Positions 32,545-41,657 of a DNA stretch of 64,000 nucleotides are shown here, piece after piece. The notes under the pieces were generated by a model. That model saw nothing but the letters and a program-made list of their open reading frames with translations. It ran no database searches and was not told the DNA's origin. Made by a program: the position numbers and the translations under genes. The stretch is from JAAUTT01 sp038213375 (GTDB taxonomy: Bacteria > Bacteroidota > Bacteroidia > Bacteroidales > JAAUTT01), in the NCBI GenBank assembly GCA_038213375.1, contig JBBQTB010000002.1:62001-126000 (forward strand), read 5' to 3'. Every line of letters starts with the position of its first letter. Position 1 is the stretch's first letter.

Positions 32545-32934
32545 TTACTTTTCGTAAACTTCCAATGGCAATCCATCAGGATCAGAAAAAAAAGTGAAAC
32601 GTTTATTGGTCAACACATCTGTTCTAATCGGTTCCGCTTTAACACCTTTCTCATTAAGATTTACTATAACTTCGTCAATATCATCTACTTCAAAAGCCAG
32701 ATGCCTTAACCCTGCTGCTTCAGGATGTGAAACCCTTTCAGGCGGACTATCAAAGGAAAATAGCTCGATAATGGTTTCGCCATTTAATGCCAGATCAAGT
32801 TTATAGGAGTTTCTTTCCTTCCGAAAGGTTTCTTTTACAATTTCTAGTTCAAGAACTTGGATGTAAAACCGTTTTGATACCGCATAATTAGAACAAATAA
32901 TTGCAATGTGATGAACTTTATTTAGTTTTATCAT
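32545..32934 (-). CDS. VOC family protein (glyoxalase I-like)
   Basis: 129 residues, one vicinal-oxygen-chelate unit pair. The four usual metal positions can be read: H9 (VHHIAI), E57 (IIELF), H77 (RHLAFEVDD) and E126 (LPLEVYE). KRFYIQVLELE and FFSDPDGLPLEVYE are close to the YwbC/SMU-type glyoxalase-like proteins. These may detoxify aldehydes or bind small ligands; activity is not proven. A decayed cysteine hydrolase follows it on the same strand. Confidence 0.85.
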   Translation of the reverse strand: MIKLNKVHHIAIICSNYAVSKRFYIQVLELEIVKETFRKERNSYKLDLALNGETIIELFSFDSPPERVSHPEAAGLRHLAFEVDDIDEVIVNLNEKGVKAEPIRTDVLTNKRFTFFSDPDGLPLEVYEK

Positions 32935-33054
32935 TTGATTTAGTATGTTTGAAAACCGAAAATACGAAATAATGCTTTATTTTCACCGACTGAGCGCAAT
33001 AATTATCAATAATATTTATTCTTGAAGAAAATAAACATATTACTTTACAGTTTA

Positions 33055-33062
33055 TACTTTTG
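33055..33062 (+). promoter_or_regulatory. -7 box upstream of the T9SS cargo gene
   Basis: TACTTTTG, an exact TAnnTTTG, 17 bp before the ATG at 33079. This also favours that start over the TTG at 33022, which lies upstream of the box. No convincing -33 element. Confidence 0.45.
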
Positions 33063-33078
33063 CAGAAACAGCAACTTA

Positions 33079-34380
33079 ATGAAAGCGTTTTTTCGGTATT
33101 TTCTTTTTATTATAATCTTTACTGTTTGTCTTCTTGTCAATTCATCCGGGCAGGTTTCGAGCAAAACAGCCAATTGGAAAGCTGTTACAGATTATTCACT
33201 TTCTGACACAATATTTGTATTTCATCAATTTCCCATCGCCAAAAAGGGAACTCTTTCGGTAGCTAACCCCTATGGAACCCAAGCTACTTATGCTTGGAGC
33301 AAATACGATACTTTATCAAATACATTTGGTACTGCCTTAAAAGTAGATTCTAATATGTTATTTTCGAGTATCGATACCTTATCTCAAGGTGGATATAAAA
33401 TTACGATTACGAGAACCAAACGTGACACCTCATTTATGGCATGGGTTTATTTCGATAATTATTCACTTGCCGTTGAGAAAGACAATGCCGGAAACGTAAA
33501 GTTCGGAAAATATACTTGCGACTATGTCGATCTAAGTTCCAAAGTAACAGCATTGCTTCCATTTGTTTATAAGAATCCCAATACCTTTGCCAGACAAATA
33601 TTGAAAAATACTTTTACATATTTTTGGAGTGCCGATCCAACTCCTGAAATATCATTAATAAATGGCAAAGCTGCTTTTAGAGTGGATCCACCGCCATATA
33701 TAGACACACGCTATAAATTAAAGGTGACCGATAAATTCGGATTGGTGAAAGAAGATGAGGTTTTTTATAAAACTATTCAGGTAAAGGCTGAGTTTGATTT
33801 AACATACCAATTAGAATATGATACTACACATATATTTAGTGATGCAGATAAAAAATCAGCCCCATTGAAAGTGCATGTTTTTAACAAATCGTCTGTAAAA
33901 GCCGAAACATTCAATTGGTATTTTATTGGTAAAGATACTGCTTATAATACAACCATTCCCGGCCCTCGCACTTATTACCAACCGGACACATTCAAAATAA
34001 AGCTTTTTACTCAAAGTGCGGAAGGATGCGTGGATACTATTACACATAATTTTGTTGTTGAGCCTGCAAATATTGAAGATGGTGAACAACCACCCAATGT
34101 ATTTACCCCGGATGGTAAAAATCCTAAGTTTAAGATAAGTAATATTTCGATCAGACAATTTAAATTCACCGTTTTCTCCCGATGGGGAAGGGTAGTATAT
34201 TCCCATCAAGGGATTGATATGTTGGAATGGGAGGGCTGGGACGGTAATATTGGAAACAGCAAAGCCTCCACCGGAGTATATTATTATGTGCTGGAGGTGT
34301 TTACCTGGGATAAAAAACCGGATCCTAAATTAATTCATACTAATGGCAAATATTCAGGCTTTTTCTATTTATTTAGGTAG
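33079..34380 (+). CDS. T9SS type B cargo protein (gliding-motility-associated C-terminal domain)
   Basis: 433 residues from ATG 33079; the extra 19 codons back to a TTG at 33022 would precede the signal peptide and the -7 box. Signal peptide about 1-23 (YFLFIIIFTVCLLV, then SSGQ). The middle holds beta-rich PKD-like segments. The last 90 residues are the type B sorting domain: PNVFTPDG, FSRWGRVVYSHQG, WDGNIGNSKASTGVYYYVLE, ending in a short Phe/Leu-rich strand. Such proteins cross the outer membrane through the type IX system and stay at the surface or are released. No T9SS machinery gene is in the window. Function unknown. Confidence 0.85.
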   Translation: MKAFFRYFLFIIIFTVCLLVNSSGQVSSKTANWKAVTDYSLSDTIFVFHQFPIAKKGTLSVANPYGTQATYAWSKYDTLSNTFGTALKVDSNMLFSSIDTLSQGGYKITITRTKRDTSFMAWVYFDNYSLAVEKDNAGNVKFGKYTCDYVDLSSKVTALLPFVYKNPNTFARQILKNTFTYFWSADPTPEISLINGKAAFRVDPPPYIDTRYKLKVTDKFGLVKEDEVFYKTIQVKAEFDLTYQLEYDTTHIFSDADKKSAPLKVHVFNKSSVKAETFNWYFIGKDTAYNTTIPGPRTYYQPDTFKIKLFTQSAEGCVDTITHNFVVEPANIEDGEQPPNVFTPDGKNPKFKISNISIRQFKFTVFSRWGRVVYSHQGIDMLEWEGWDGNIGNSKASTGVYYYVLEVFTWDKKPDPKLIHTNGKYSGFFYLFR

Positions 34381-34419
34381 AAATAAACTTGGTTCCAGTT
34401 ACCTCTTCACTCAAACTTA

Positions 34420-34427
34420 TATCTTTG
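34420..34427 (+). promoter_or_regulatory. -7 box upstream of the NtrC-like regulator
   Basis: TATCTTTG fits TAnnTTTG exactly and lies 30 bp before the ATG. The upstream -33 element is not clear. Confidence 0.45.
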
Positions 34428-34457
34428 ACATATTAATCCGACACTATAAATTAATAT

Positions 34458-35630
34458 ATGGCCAGTATTTTAGTTATTGATGATGAACGCAGCATTCGCA
34501 ATACACTTAAGGATGTACTTGAATACGAAAATCATAAAGTTGATGTTGCGGTAGATGGGATAGAAGGCCTTGATATGTTTTCGAAAAATAAGTACGATGT
34601 TGTTCTTTGCGACATTAAGATGCCCAATATGGACGGGATGGAAGTATTGGAAAAAATGTTCGAACATTCATCTGATGCCACTGTAATCATGATTTCCGGC
34701 CACGGAAATATTGACACAGCCGTGGAAGCCATCAAAAAAGGAGCGTTTGATTTTATCGAAAAGCCTCTTGATTTAAACCGACTTCTTATTACCATTCGAA
34801 ATGGACTTGACAAAACAACACTTATTAGCGAAACAAAAGTCCTCAAGCGGAAAGTAAGCAAAACGTTTGATATTGTTGGCCAATCCGAAGCAATAAAGAA
34901 AGTGAAAGATATGGTAGATCGCGTAGCTTCTACCGATGCCCGCGTGCTAATTACCGGCAAAAACGGAACCGGAAAGGAATTGGTTGCCCGATGGCTTCAC
35001 GAGAAAAGTCCACGGGCAGCAATGCCCTTCGTTGAAGTGAACTGTGCCGCTATTCCTTCTGAACTTATTGAAAGTGAATTATTTGGTCATGAAAAAGGTT
35101 CATTTACCTCGGCCTATAAGGATCGTAAGGGGAAATTCGAAAATGCTATCGGAGGCACCTTGTTCCTCGATGAAATTGGTGATATGAGCCTTTCGGCACA
35201 AGCAAAGGTACTTCGGGCTTTGCAGGAAAACAAGATAACCCGCGTAGGAAGCGATAAGGAAATTAAAGTTGATGTGCGTATTGTTGCAGCAACCAACAAA
35301 GACCTCAAAAAAGAAATTGAAGCGGGCAACTTCCGCGAGGATCTTTATCATAGGCTCAGCGTCATTCTCATTCATGTGCCATCCCTCAACGAACGACTTG
35401 ATGATATTCCGATTCTAGCTGAGCATTTTTGCTGTCAGATATGTGCTGAATATGGCATGACCATTAAAACAATTACCGATGATGCAATTGCTGAATTTCA
35501 AAACATTACCTGGACCGGCAATATCCGTGAATTCCGAAATGTTTTGGAACGACTGATTATTCTTTGCGACAAAGAAATAACAGGAGCCGATGTTCTGGCA
35601 TATGCCCAGCCGATTTCAAGAGACATTTAG
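34458..35630 (+). CDS. NtrC-family response regulator without DNA-binding domain
   Basis: 390 residues. A receiver domain (1-120) with phospho-acceptor D52, T/S and lysine switch residues (MISGHG, EKPLD), then a sigma-54-interacting AAA+ domain (about 137-375) with Walker A GKNGTGKE (167-174), Walker B LFLDEIGDM and arginine finger region. The sigma-54 contact loop is GSFTSA (214-219) where GAFTGA is canonical. The protein ends about ten residues after the sensor-II region (WTGNIREFRNVLERL), so the usual Fis-type helix-turn-helix is absent. It may act from solution or through a partner. No histidine kinase gene is adjacent. A sigma-54-like promoter lies at 41643. Confidence 0.88.
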   Translation: MASILVIDDERSIRNTLKDVLEYENHKVDVAVDGIEGLDMFSKNKYDVVLCDIKMPNMDGMEVLEKMFEHSSDATVIMISGHGNIDTAVEAIKKGAFDFIEKPLDLNRLLITIRNGLDKTTLISETKVLKRKVSKTFDIVGQSEAIKKVKDMVDRVASTDARVLITGKNGTGKELVARWLHEKSPRAAMPFVEVNCAAIPSELIESELFGHEKGSFTSAYKDRKGKFENAIGGTLFLDEIGDMSLSAQAKVLRALQENKITRVGSDKEIKVDVRIVAATNKDLKKEIEAGNFREDLYHRLSVILIHVPSLNERLDDIPILAEHFCCQICAEYGMTIKTITDDAIAEFQNITWTGNIREFRNVLERLIILCDKEITGADVLAYAQPISRDI

Positions 35631-35666
35631 CGTTGACAATAATCACTTGGCTTCGTCAGTATACTC

Positions 35667-35701
35667 GTAACCAGTAACCGGTAACCAGAAACTTCGTAAC
35701 C
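35667..35701. repeat. four copies of GTAACC
   Basis: GTAACC occurs at 35667, 35674, 35681 and 35696; the first three are 7 bp apart and the last is 15 bp further on. It lies in the spacer before fba, upstream of its -7 box. Confidence 0.5.
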
Positions 35702-35728
35702 TTTTCGTCTCCGTGTTCAATTTTTAAT

Positions 35729-35736
35729 TAAATTTG
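35729..35736 (+). promoter_or_regulatory. -7 box of fba
   Basis: TAAATTTG, matching TAnnTTTG, 26 bp before the fba ATG. No good -33 element. Confidence 0.45.
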
Positions 35737-35762
35737 GGGTTTTTATAAACTTAATACCAACA

Positions 35763-36758
35763 ATGATGGTTTCGTATAAAGATTTAGGACTGGTTAATTC
35801 CAAAGACCTTTTCCAAAAAGCAGTGAAAGGCGGATATGCTATCCCCGCTTTTAATTTCAATAATCTGGAACAAATGCAAGCAATTATTTCAGCTTGCGTT
35901 GAAACAAAATCGCCCGTTATTTTGCAGGTTTCAAGCGGTGCCAGAAAATATGCCAATCAAACACTTCTACGTTTTTTAGCTCAGGGAGCTGTTGAGTATG
36001 CCAAAGAATTGGGATGCGCGATTCCAATAGTTCTTCATCTGGATCATGGTGATACTTTTGAACTTTGCAAAAGCTGCATCGACTCGGGTTTTTCTTCAGT
36101 AATGATTGATGGATCACATCTTTCATACGAAAAGAATATTGAACTCACCAAACAGGTGGTAGAATACGCACATGCACATGGCGTAACAGTTGAAGGTGAA
36201 TTAGGTGTCCTCGCGGGTATTGAAGACGATGTTGTAGCAGAACATTCAACGTATACACATCCTGAAGAAGTGGAAGATTTTGTAAAGAAAACCGGTGTTG
36301 ACTCATTGGCTATTTCGATTGGAACTTCTCACGGAGCTAATAAATTCAAGCCTGAACAATGCACCCTCAATGCTGATGGTGTATTGGTTCCACCCCCATT
36401 GAAATTTGACATTTTAGAAGAAATCGAAAAAAGAATTCCCGGCTTCCCTATTGTCCTTCATGGTGCATCGTCAGTTCCTGCCGAACTCGTAAAGACCATT
36501 AATGCTAATGGGGGTAAAATGAAAGATACTGTAGGTATTCCTGAAGAACAACTTCGTCGTGCAGCTTCTTCGGCTGTTTGCAAAATCAACATCGATTCAG
36601 ACGGTCGTTTAGCTATGACTGCTGCTGTTCGTAAAGTGTTTGTTGAAAACCCCGGCGAATTTGATCCTCGTAAATACCTAGGGCCTGCCCGCGATCAGCT
36701 AAAAGTGCTATATAAACATAAGATTAATAATGTGCTTGGAAGTGCTGACAAAGCATAA
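35763..36758 (+). CDS. fba: class II fructose-bisphosphate aldolase
   Basis: 331 residues. The zinc-dependent enzyme interconverts fructose 1,6-bisphosphate with DHAP and glyceraldehyde 3-phosphate. HLDHGDT contains catalytic D94 and zinc ligand H95; VEGELGVLAGIED and VLHGASSVP carry further metal- and phosphate-binding residues. Length fits the roughly 330-residue Bacteroidota type. Two adjacent ATGs (35763, 35766) make the start uncertain by one residue. Monocistronic, with its own promoter box and a strong terminator. Confidence 0.95.
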   Translation: MMVSYKDLGLVNSKDLFQKAVKGGYAIPAFNFNNLEQMQAIISACVETKSPVILQVSSGARKYANQTLLRFLAQGAVEYAKELGCAIPIVLHLDHGDTFELCKSCIDSGFSSVMIDGSHLSYEKNIELTKQVVEYAHAHGVTVEGELGVLAGIEDDVVAEHSTYTHPEEVEDFVKKTGVDSLAISIGTSHGANKFKPEQCTLNADGVLVPPPLKFDILEEIEKRIPGFPIVLHGASSVPAELVKTINANGGKMKDTVGIPEEQLRRAASSAVCKINIDSDGRLAMTAAVRKVFVENPGEFDPRKYLGPARDQLKVLYKHKINNVLGSADKA

Positions 36759-36763
36759 GTTTC

Positions 36764-36793
36764 AAAAAGCCCCGCAATTGCGGGGCTTTTTTT
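36764..36793 (+). terminator. fba terminator
   Basis: A 28-bp perfect palindrome centred at 36777/36778 (AAGCCCCGCAA / TTGCGGGGCTT) followed by Ts, starting 5 bp after the fba stop. It is symmetrical and may also end the convergent M56-TonB transcript. Confidence 0.9.
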
Positions 36794-36841
36794 ACCCAAT
36801 CAAGTATCAACTAAAAACTTAGGTATAATGTTTAAAAAAAA

Positions 36842-38137
36842 TTACTTTTGAACTTTGAAGGCAATCGGTATTGTAAATTGTTGTGCAACAGCTTTGCCTT
36901 CTTGTCTTCCGGGTACCCAGGCAGGAGAGGATTTTATTACACGAATGCCTTCTGCATCCAAAACGGGATCGACGCCACGCAATACTCTCACCTCTTCAAT
37001 TTTACCATCGGCCTCAACAATAAATGACAGGATTACTTTTCCCTGAATACCCTTTTTAGCAGCACTTTCCGGATAATTTAAATTTTGAAGGATCCAAGCA
37101 CGAAAAGTTTCCATATCTCCACCCTGAAAAGTCGCGTTTTCTTCAAGCACGACAAAAACCCGTCTTGATTTGCTCTTCTTAACTGTGCTTTTAGTTATTG
37201 TATCCTTCTGATTAATTGGAGACACTGCATTATTCAGTGCCTGAAGAACATTGTTGGTAGTCGGCTTGAGAACTTGCTTGGGCAATGATCCTGTAAATGA
37301 AAAGCTAATGGCAATGATCAATGCCAATGGGAGAGCCAGAAAAAATCTAATTCTTTCGGCTTTTTTGTTTGTGTTTTTCGTCATCATCATGATTCTCTTT
37401 TTAATTAGTGATTGATTGAAATATGTAACAAATTGTACTTGATTAGTCCGGAATAGTTGGTTGAGCAACAATTGCTGATATTTAATCTGATTAACGCCAT
37501 GCTTTAATGTACTTGCATCTGCAAGAAATTCATGATTTTCAATAATGGACTTTCGGTATAACCAGGCAATAGGATTAAACCATTGACATACAAGAATAAG
37601 ATCGATGAGTAGCCTGTCAATGGTATGCCACTGTTGAATATGAGCTTTCTCATGCAATATAATTTTTTTACGTTCGGTTTGTGGAATATTCTGATTAATA
37701 AAGATATAGTTAAAGAAAGAGAACGCGTGATTGTGTTTTGTTTCTACAATATAGATATGCTTTTTCTTCTTAACGAGTGAATTATTAAGCATTTTATATA
37801 TGTACCACAGCTGCTTTGCAAACCACAAAAAATAAACACCACAGGAAATAAATGCAATCATATAAATGATTTTGTCCATATTTATCACCCAGTCTTTGGT
37901 TTTTGAAAGATTTGAAGTTATAACCACTTCCTTTATCTGAAGAATAGAAATCGTTAGAGGAGCGGTACCCGGAATTTGAATGTCTATTGCAGGAATAATA
38001 ATTGACGAAAGCAATCTGCCCAGCAAATAGATTCTGTTGGTGGAAAACGTAGTTTGCCTTCGTAGTAAAAGGTAATAAATCAGGTAAAATGAAGCCAAAA
38101 TAATGCTGCACTCCAATAAATACATCAAAAGTTTCAT
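36842..38137 (-). CDS. M56 (BlaR1/MecR1-type) membrane peptidase with TonB C-terminal domain
   Basis: 431 residues. Four hydrophobic segments (about 3-25, 37-50, 90-115 and 263-282) frame a cytoplasmic gluzincin protease with zinc motif HEKAH (162-166) and the downstream glutamate in NHEFLAD. After the last helix a linker leads to a TonB C-terminal-like domain (about 345-431; YPESAAKKGIQGKVILSFIV). BlaR1 relatives sense a signal and cleave the BlaI repressor; the TonB-like end replaces the beta-lactam-binding sensor of BlaR1. Its ATG overlaps the blaI stop by 4 bp (ATGA), so the two are translationally coupled. Confidence 0.88.
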   Translation of the reverse strand: MKLLMYLLECSIILASFYLIYYLLLRRQTTFSTNRIYLLGRLLSSIIIPAIDIQIPGTAPLTISILQIKEVVITSNLSKTKDWVINMDKIIYMIAFISCGVYFLWFAKQLWYIYKMLNNSLVKKKKHIYIVETKHNHAFSFFNYIFINQNIPQTERKKIILHEKAHIQQWHTIDRLLIDLILVCQWFNPIAWLYRKSIIENHEFLADASTLKHGVNQIKYQQLLLNQLFRTNQVQFVTYFNQSLIKKRIMMMTKNTNKKAERIRFFLALPLALIIAISFSFTGSLPKQVLKPTTNNVLQALNNAVSPINQKDTITKSTVKKSKSRRVFVVLEENATFQGGDMETFRAWILQNLNYPESAAKKGIQGKVILSFIVEADGKIEEVRVLRGVDPVLDAEGIRVIKSSPAWVPGRQEGKAVAQQFTIPIAFKVQK

Positions 38138-38532
38138 GATTTCTTTCTTTTTTTCTTTTCAATTTCCTGTTGCATTATCTTTAATGTTTCCTCCAGTTCT
38201 TTCATATTCATTTTCTCTGACTTAGTGAAAAAGGAAACCATGTTTCCGAACGAGTTATTGAAATGATTATGGAGGAAATTCCCAAGAAAAGCTTTCGTAT
38301 AATCGTCCTTTATAATTAGTGGAAAATATTCATGCGTTTTTCCATAAGCTTTATGATCGATAAAACCTTTGGTCTCCAGAATACGGACAATTGTTGAAAC
38401 GGTGTTGTATGCTGGTTTTGGATCGGTAAACCGGTCAAGAATATCTTTTATAAATCCTCTTTCTATTTTCCAAAGTATTTGCATTATTTCCTCTTCTGCA
38501 CGGGTTAATGCTAAATCATTTTGTCGTTTCAT
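38134..38532 (-). CDS. BlaI/MecI/CopY family repressor
   Basis: 132 residues. Winged helix-turn-helix (about 8-78; LTRAEEEIMQILWKI, then YNTVSTIVRILETKGFI) with a C-terminal dimerisation helix region. Family members repress their own operon and are cleaved by the paired M56 protease, encoded directly downstream with a 4-bp overlap. A pair of operator-like sites lies 9-42 bp upstream of its start codon. Regulated targets beyond its own operon are unknown; no beta-lactamase is present. Confidence 0.92.
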   Translation of the reverse strand: MKRQNDLALTRAEEEIMQILWKIERGFIKDILDRFTDPKPAYNTVSTIVRILETKGFIDHKAYGKTHEYFPLIIKDDYTKAFLGNFLHNHFNNSFGNMVSFFTKSEKMNMKELEETLKIMQQEIEKKKRKKS

Positions 38533-38540
38533 TGTTTTAA

Positions 38541-38574
38541 CTTAAATAATTAGTTACAAAACTAAATAATTAGT
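38541..38574 (-). promoter_or_regulatory. BlaI operator region with two phased repeats
   Basis: ACTAAATAATTAGT (38561-38574) is a palindrome with arms ACTAA/TTAGT. CTTAAATAATTAGT (38541-38554) is a near copy exactly 20 bp away, two helical turns. Between them TAGTTACAAAACTA (38551-38564) is also a dyad. They lie immediately upstream of the blaI start, as expected for autoregulation. Confidence 0.65.
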
Positions 38575-38750
38575 TTTTAAAAATCAAGCCAATATTCACT
38601 TTTTTTTAAAAAAAATCTACCGATCACTTCTACAATTGAAAACATTTTGTAACTTCCTACTACAATTGGTGGTAAATTTAATCTATGCGAATGAGTGTAT
38701 AAATGAGCTATTAACAATATAAATTTAAATGTCACTTAACAATAAAAGGT

Positions 38751-39338
38751 ATGAAAAAAATTTCGAAGGCTATGATGATTTGTTTGCTATTAATAGTCAT
38801 TTTGCCTATTCAATCTTTTGGCCAAGCAAAACCAGTCAAGAAGGAGGCTGATATAAAAAAGTTTGAAACTGCAGCCAAAGCAGCCAAAGTAAAACTTGAA
38901 AAAGCTGAGAAAGCTGTGTCGATTGCTGATTCCTTAATGGAGACAGGCAAAACTCAAATTAGCGAGAGTAAAACCGAAATAAAAGATCTTGATAAAGAAA
39001 TAAAAACAACAACAAAGGAACTAGCTACAGCCAGAAAACCAGTTGAAAAGCAAGTCAATTCAAAAGACAGAACAGAATCAGCCGAGGCGAAAGTCGAATT
39101 GAAAAAGATTGATAACGAATACAAAGTAAAATTGAAGGAGTTAGATATTAAACTAAAAGCGGCTCAAAAGAAGGATGTTACTGGCGTAGCCAATGTTACA
39201 AAAGGGAAAATGGGCACAAAAACTGCCGGTACGGGTTTAAAAACTGCTCAGGCAGCTTATGATGCCGCTCAGGAAAAACTTGATAATGCAAAGGGTGAGG
39301 GTGAACCTGCCCCGATAGGAAAGAAAAAGAAAAAATAA
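38751..39338 (+). CDS. secreted lysine-rich coiled-coil protein
   Basis: 195 residues, no recognised family. A signal peptide (about 1-25, LLLIVILPIQSFGQA) is followed by an almost continuous charged helical region: long heptad-like stretches with many Lys, Glu and Ala (for example KVKLEKAEKAVSIADSLME) and ending in a run of lysines. It is probably periplasmic. A strong terminator follows 4 bp after the stop, so it is a single-gene unit. Divergent from the BlaI operon; the 218-bp spacer contains the BlaI operators at its far side. Confidence 0.7.
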   Translation: MKKISKAMMICLLLIVILPIQSFGQAKPVKKEADIKKFETAAKAAKVKLEKAEKAVSIADSLMETGKTQISESKTEIKDLDKEIKTTTKELATARKPVEKQVNSKDRTESAEAKVELKKIDNEYKVKLKELDIKLKAAQKKDVTGVANVTKGKMGTKTAGTGLKTAQAAYDAAQEKLDNAKGEGEPAPIGKKKKK

Positions 39339-39342
39339 GCTT

Positions 39343-39366
39343 AAAACCCTCCTTTCGGAGGGTTTT
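39343..39366 (+). terminator. terminator of the coiled-coil protein gene
   Basis: AAAACCCTCC (39343-39352), loop TTTC, GGAGGGTTTT (39357-39366), then further Ts. Confidence 0.9.
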
Positions 39367-39438
39367 TTATTACTTTTAACTCATTATTAAACCCAATATC
39401 TCTGAATACCTTATAAACCCTATACACAACCTCAGTGT

Positions 39439-41619
39439 ATGAAGAATTTATTCAATATTAACCTTATATTAGTCTATTTCTTATCGCTTTCTTCATATGC
39501 TTTTGCGTTAGCAGAAACCAGGGAATTAACTGCCGGATACGAACCCGATTCGGTAAAGGTCATTCAAATTCTCACGGGAATACGACGAAAATTTGCTTTT
39601 GACAAGATTTTAACGCGCGAGGATTCCCTATCTGTAAGGGAGGCTATTCGGATTTCTCAGAAAACCTTATACATTTCCGGCGAAGCTCAGTGTTTTGATG
39701 TTTTGGGTGTGCGGGAGCGTAATCGTTCAAACTACAGTAAGGCTCTGGAATTGCATCTAAAAGCTTTAGATATTATTGGTAAACTTCCTCTTGATAGAGA
39801 TAAAGCAATTATTCTTAATAATATTGGTGTGGTTTATCGCAGGCTTGACGACTTTAAACGAGCTGCGGATTATCATCTTCAGGCACTGGCATTGGCTGAA
39901 AACATTGATGACATACCAACCATCTGTGTGTCATTAAATAGCCTCGGCAATATTTTTTTAACTCAACACCAGTTCGCAAGTGCTTTAAAATATTTTCAGG
40001 CAGCCCTTGAAAATGAAATTAAAAGAAATAATCAGCTTGGCATAGCTATAAATTTAAATAATATAGGATCAATATATGATGAACAAAAACACTATGAAAA
40101 AGCAATTGAATTTATCAATAAATCAATTGAAATTAATAAAAAACTTGGTAGTAATAAAGGAATAGCAATTTGCTACAATGGATTAGGAGGAATATTTTTA
40201 AAACAAAACCGAACTCAAAAAGCTCTCGACTATTTTCAAAAAGCATTGGCTATCAGTGAATCAATAGGCGACGGGATTTACACTTCGGGAAATCACATTA
40301 GTTTGGGACATACTTATTCAAAACTTGGAAATTATCAAGCTGCAATAGTGCAATATAACAAAGGACTGGAGATCGCACTCTCTATTGGTTCAAAAAATCA
40401 GTCCCAACAGGCTTACGAAGGCTTATCAATGGTTTTTGAGCAAAAGGGGGACGAAAAGAATGCGTTAATGTGTTACAAAAAATCAATTATTTTTAAAGAC
40501 AGCATTTTTAACGAATTGAATGCTAATTATATTAATCGAGCTCAAATACTTTATGAATCGGGTAAAAAAGATAAAGAAATTGAGCTGTTAATATACAGGC
40601 AACATGTAAGCTCTAAAAAACAAAAGGTCATTGTTGTATCTTTAATTATAGGATGTATATTTCTTCTGATTTTATTATTGTTGCTTATGTTTAATTCCAG
40701 ACTAAAACATCGGGCTCACGAAGCAATAATGCAATATAATATGAATATAGAAGAGAAAAACCACATTTTAACCCAAACTAAAGAAGAAATACTAACGCAA
40801 CGCAACGAAATTGATGAAAAAAGAAATCAAATTAACGAAGCTTTTGAACTTATTAAAGCAAAGAACAACAGCATAACCGATAATATTCATTACGCACTTC
40901 AAATACAGAATTCCCTTTTACCAGATATTGGGCTAATAAATAGCCTTTTACCCGATACATTTCTTTTTTATAAACCGAAAGATATTGTAAGTGGCGATTT
41001 TTATTGGATCGCCCAGAAAGGGGGCAAAATTGTTGTTGCGATAGCAGACTGCACGGGACATGGAGTAACGGGTGCATTTATGAGCATTCTTGGCATTTCG
41101 GCTTTAAATGAAATTGTAATAGAAAAAGGCATTACTTCTACCAATACCATATTAGATATTCTTCGTGAGAAAATTATTTTTACCCTACAACAGGCAGGAG
41201 AATTTAGTGAATCGCGTGAAGGTATTCATATGGTCGTATGTTCGTTTGACTTTCCCAAAAAGAGAATGCAATTCAGCGGGGCAATCAATACCTTATTATT
41301 ATTTAGAAAAGGGCAGGCATTACAATATAAAGGAGATAAAATGCCCGTTTCGATATTTCCGGAAATGAATGATTTTACTTCCATTGATATTGCTCTTGAA
41401 GATAACGATATGATTTATATGTACTCCGATGGTTACTACGGTCAGTTTGGAGGACATGAAGACAAAAAATTTAGTATTTACAGGTTTCGAAGTCTTCTCC
41501 AGAAAATAAGTATTTTACCTGTTAATGAGCAGTATAATCATATTGACGCTACCCTTAACGCTTGGAAAGGTGAAGCCGAACAGGTAGACGATATTCTTAT
41601 AATGGGAATTAAAGTGTAA
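39439..41619 (+). CDS. TPR-containing membrane PP2C/SpoIIE phosphatase
   Basis: 726 residues. Signal sequence (about 1-24), a TPR array (about 60-380; repeats such as AIILNNIGVVYRRLDDFKRA), one transmembrane helix (about 396-419), a coiled coil (about 425-475) and a C-terminal SpoIIE/PP2C phosphatase (about 490-726). Metal aspartates lie in VSGDFYWI (D520) and IADCTGHG (D537). The TPRs should be periplasmic and the phosphatase cytoplasmic. Such proteins dephosphorylate anti-sigma antagonist proteins; no STAS or anti-sigma gene is adjacent, so the target is elsewhere. This layout is common in Bacteroidota. Confidence 0.88.
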   Translation: MKNLFNINLILVYFLSLSSYAFALAETRELTAGYEPDSVKVIQILTGIRRKFAFDKILTREDSLSVREAIRISQKTLYISGEAQCFDVLGVRERNRSNYSKALELHLKALDIIGKLPLDRDKAIILNNIGVVYRRLDDFKRAADYHLQALALAENIDDIPTICVSLNSLGNIFLTQHQFASALKYFQAALENEIKRNNQLGIAINLNNIGSIYDEQKHYEKAIEFINKSIEINKKLGSNKGIAICYNGLGGIFLKQNRTQKALDYFQKALAISESIGDGIYTSGNHISLGHTYSKLGNYQAAIVQYNKGLEIALSIGSKNQSQQAYEGLSMVFEQKGDEKNALMCYKKSIIFKDSIFNELNANYINRAQILYESGKKDKEIELLIYRQHVSSKKQKVIVVSLIIGCIFLLILLLLLMFNSRLKHRAHEAIMQYNMNIEEKNHILTQTKEEILTQRNEIDEKRNQINEAFELIKAKNNSITDNIHYALQIQNSLLPDIGLINSLLPDTFLFYKPKDIVSGDFYWIAQKGGKIVVAIADCTGHGVTGAFMSILGISALNEIVIEKGITSTNTILDILREKIIFTLQQAGEFSESREGIHMVVCSFDFPKKRMQFSGAINTLLLFRKGQALQYKGDKMPVSIFPEMNDFTSIDIALEDNDMIYMYSDGYYGQFGGHEDKKFSIYRFRSLLQKISILPVNEQYNHIDATLNAWKGEAEQVDDILIMGIKV

Positions 41620-41642
41620 ATAACATTTTTGTTTTTACTTTG

Positions 41643-41657
41643 TGGCACGTTATTTGT
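41643..41657 (+). promoter_or_regulatory. sigma-54-type -24/-12 promoter
   Basis: TGGCACG-TTAT-TTGT: the -24 heptamer is exact, the N4 spacing is exact, and the -12 TTGC differs only in its last base. The start of transcription would be near 41668, giving a leader of about 200 nt before the ATG at 41869. That leader contains G7 (41711-41717) and G5 (41766-41770) runs, odd in this AT-rich sequence. Confidence 0.55.

Noticed and set aside
37794..38162. A 122-codon minus-strand frame overlapping the M56 gene
   Set aside because: It is an out-of-frame shadow of the M56 peptidase, which has strong motifs.
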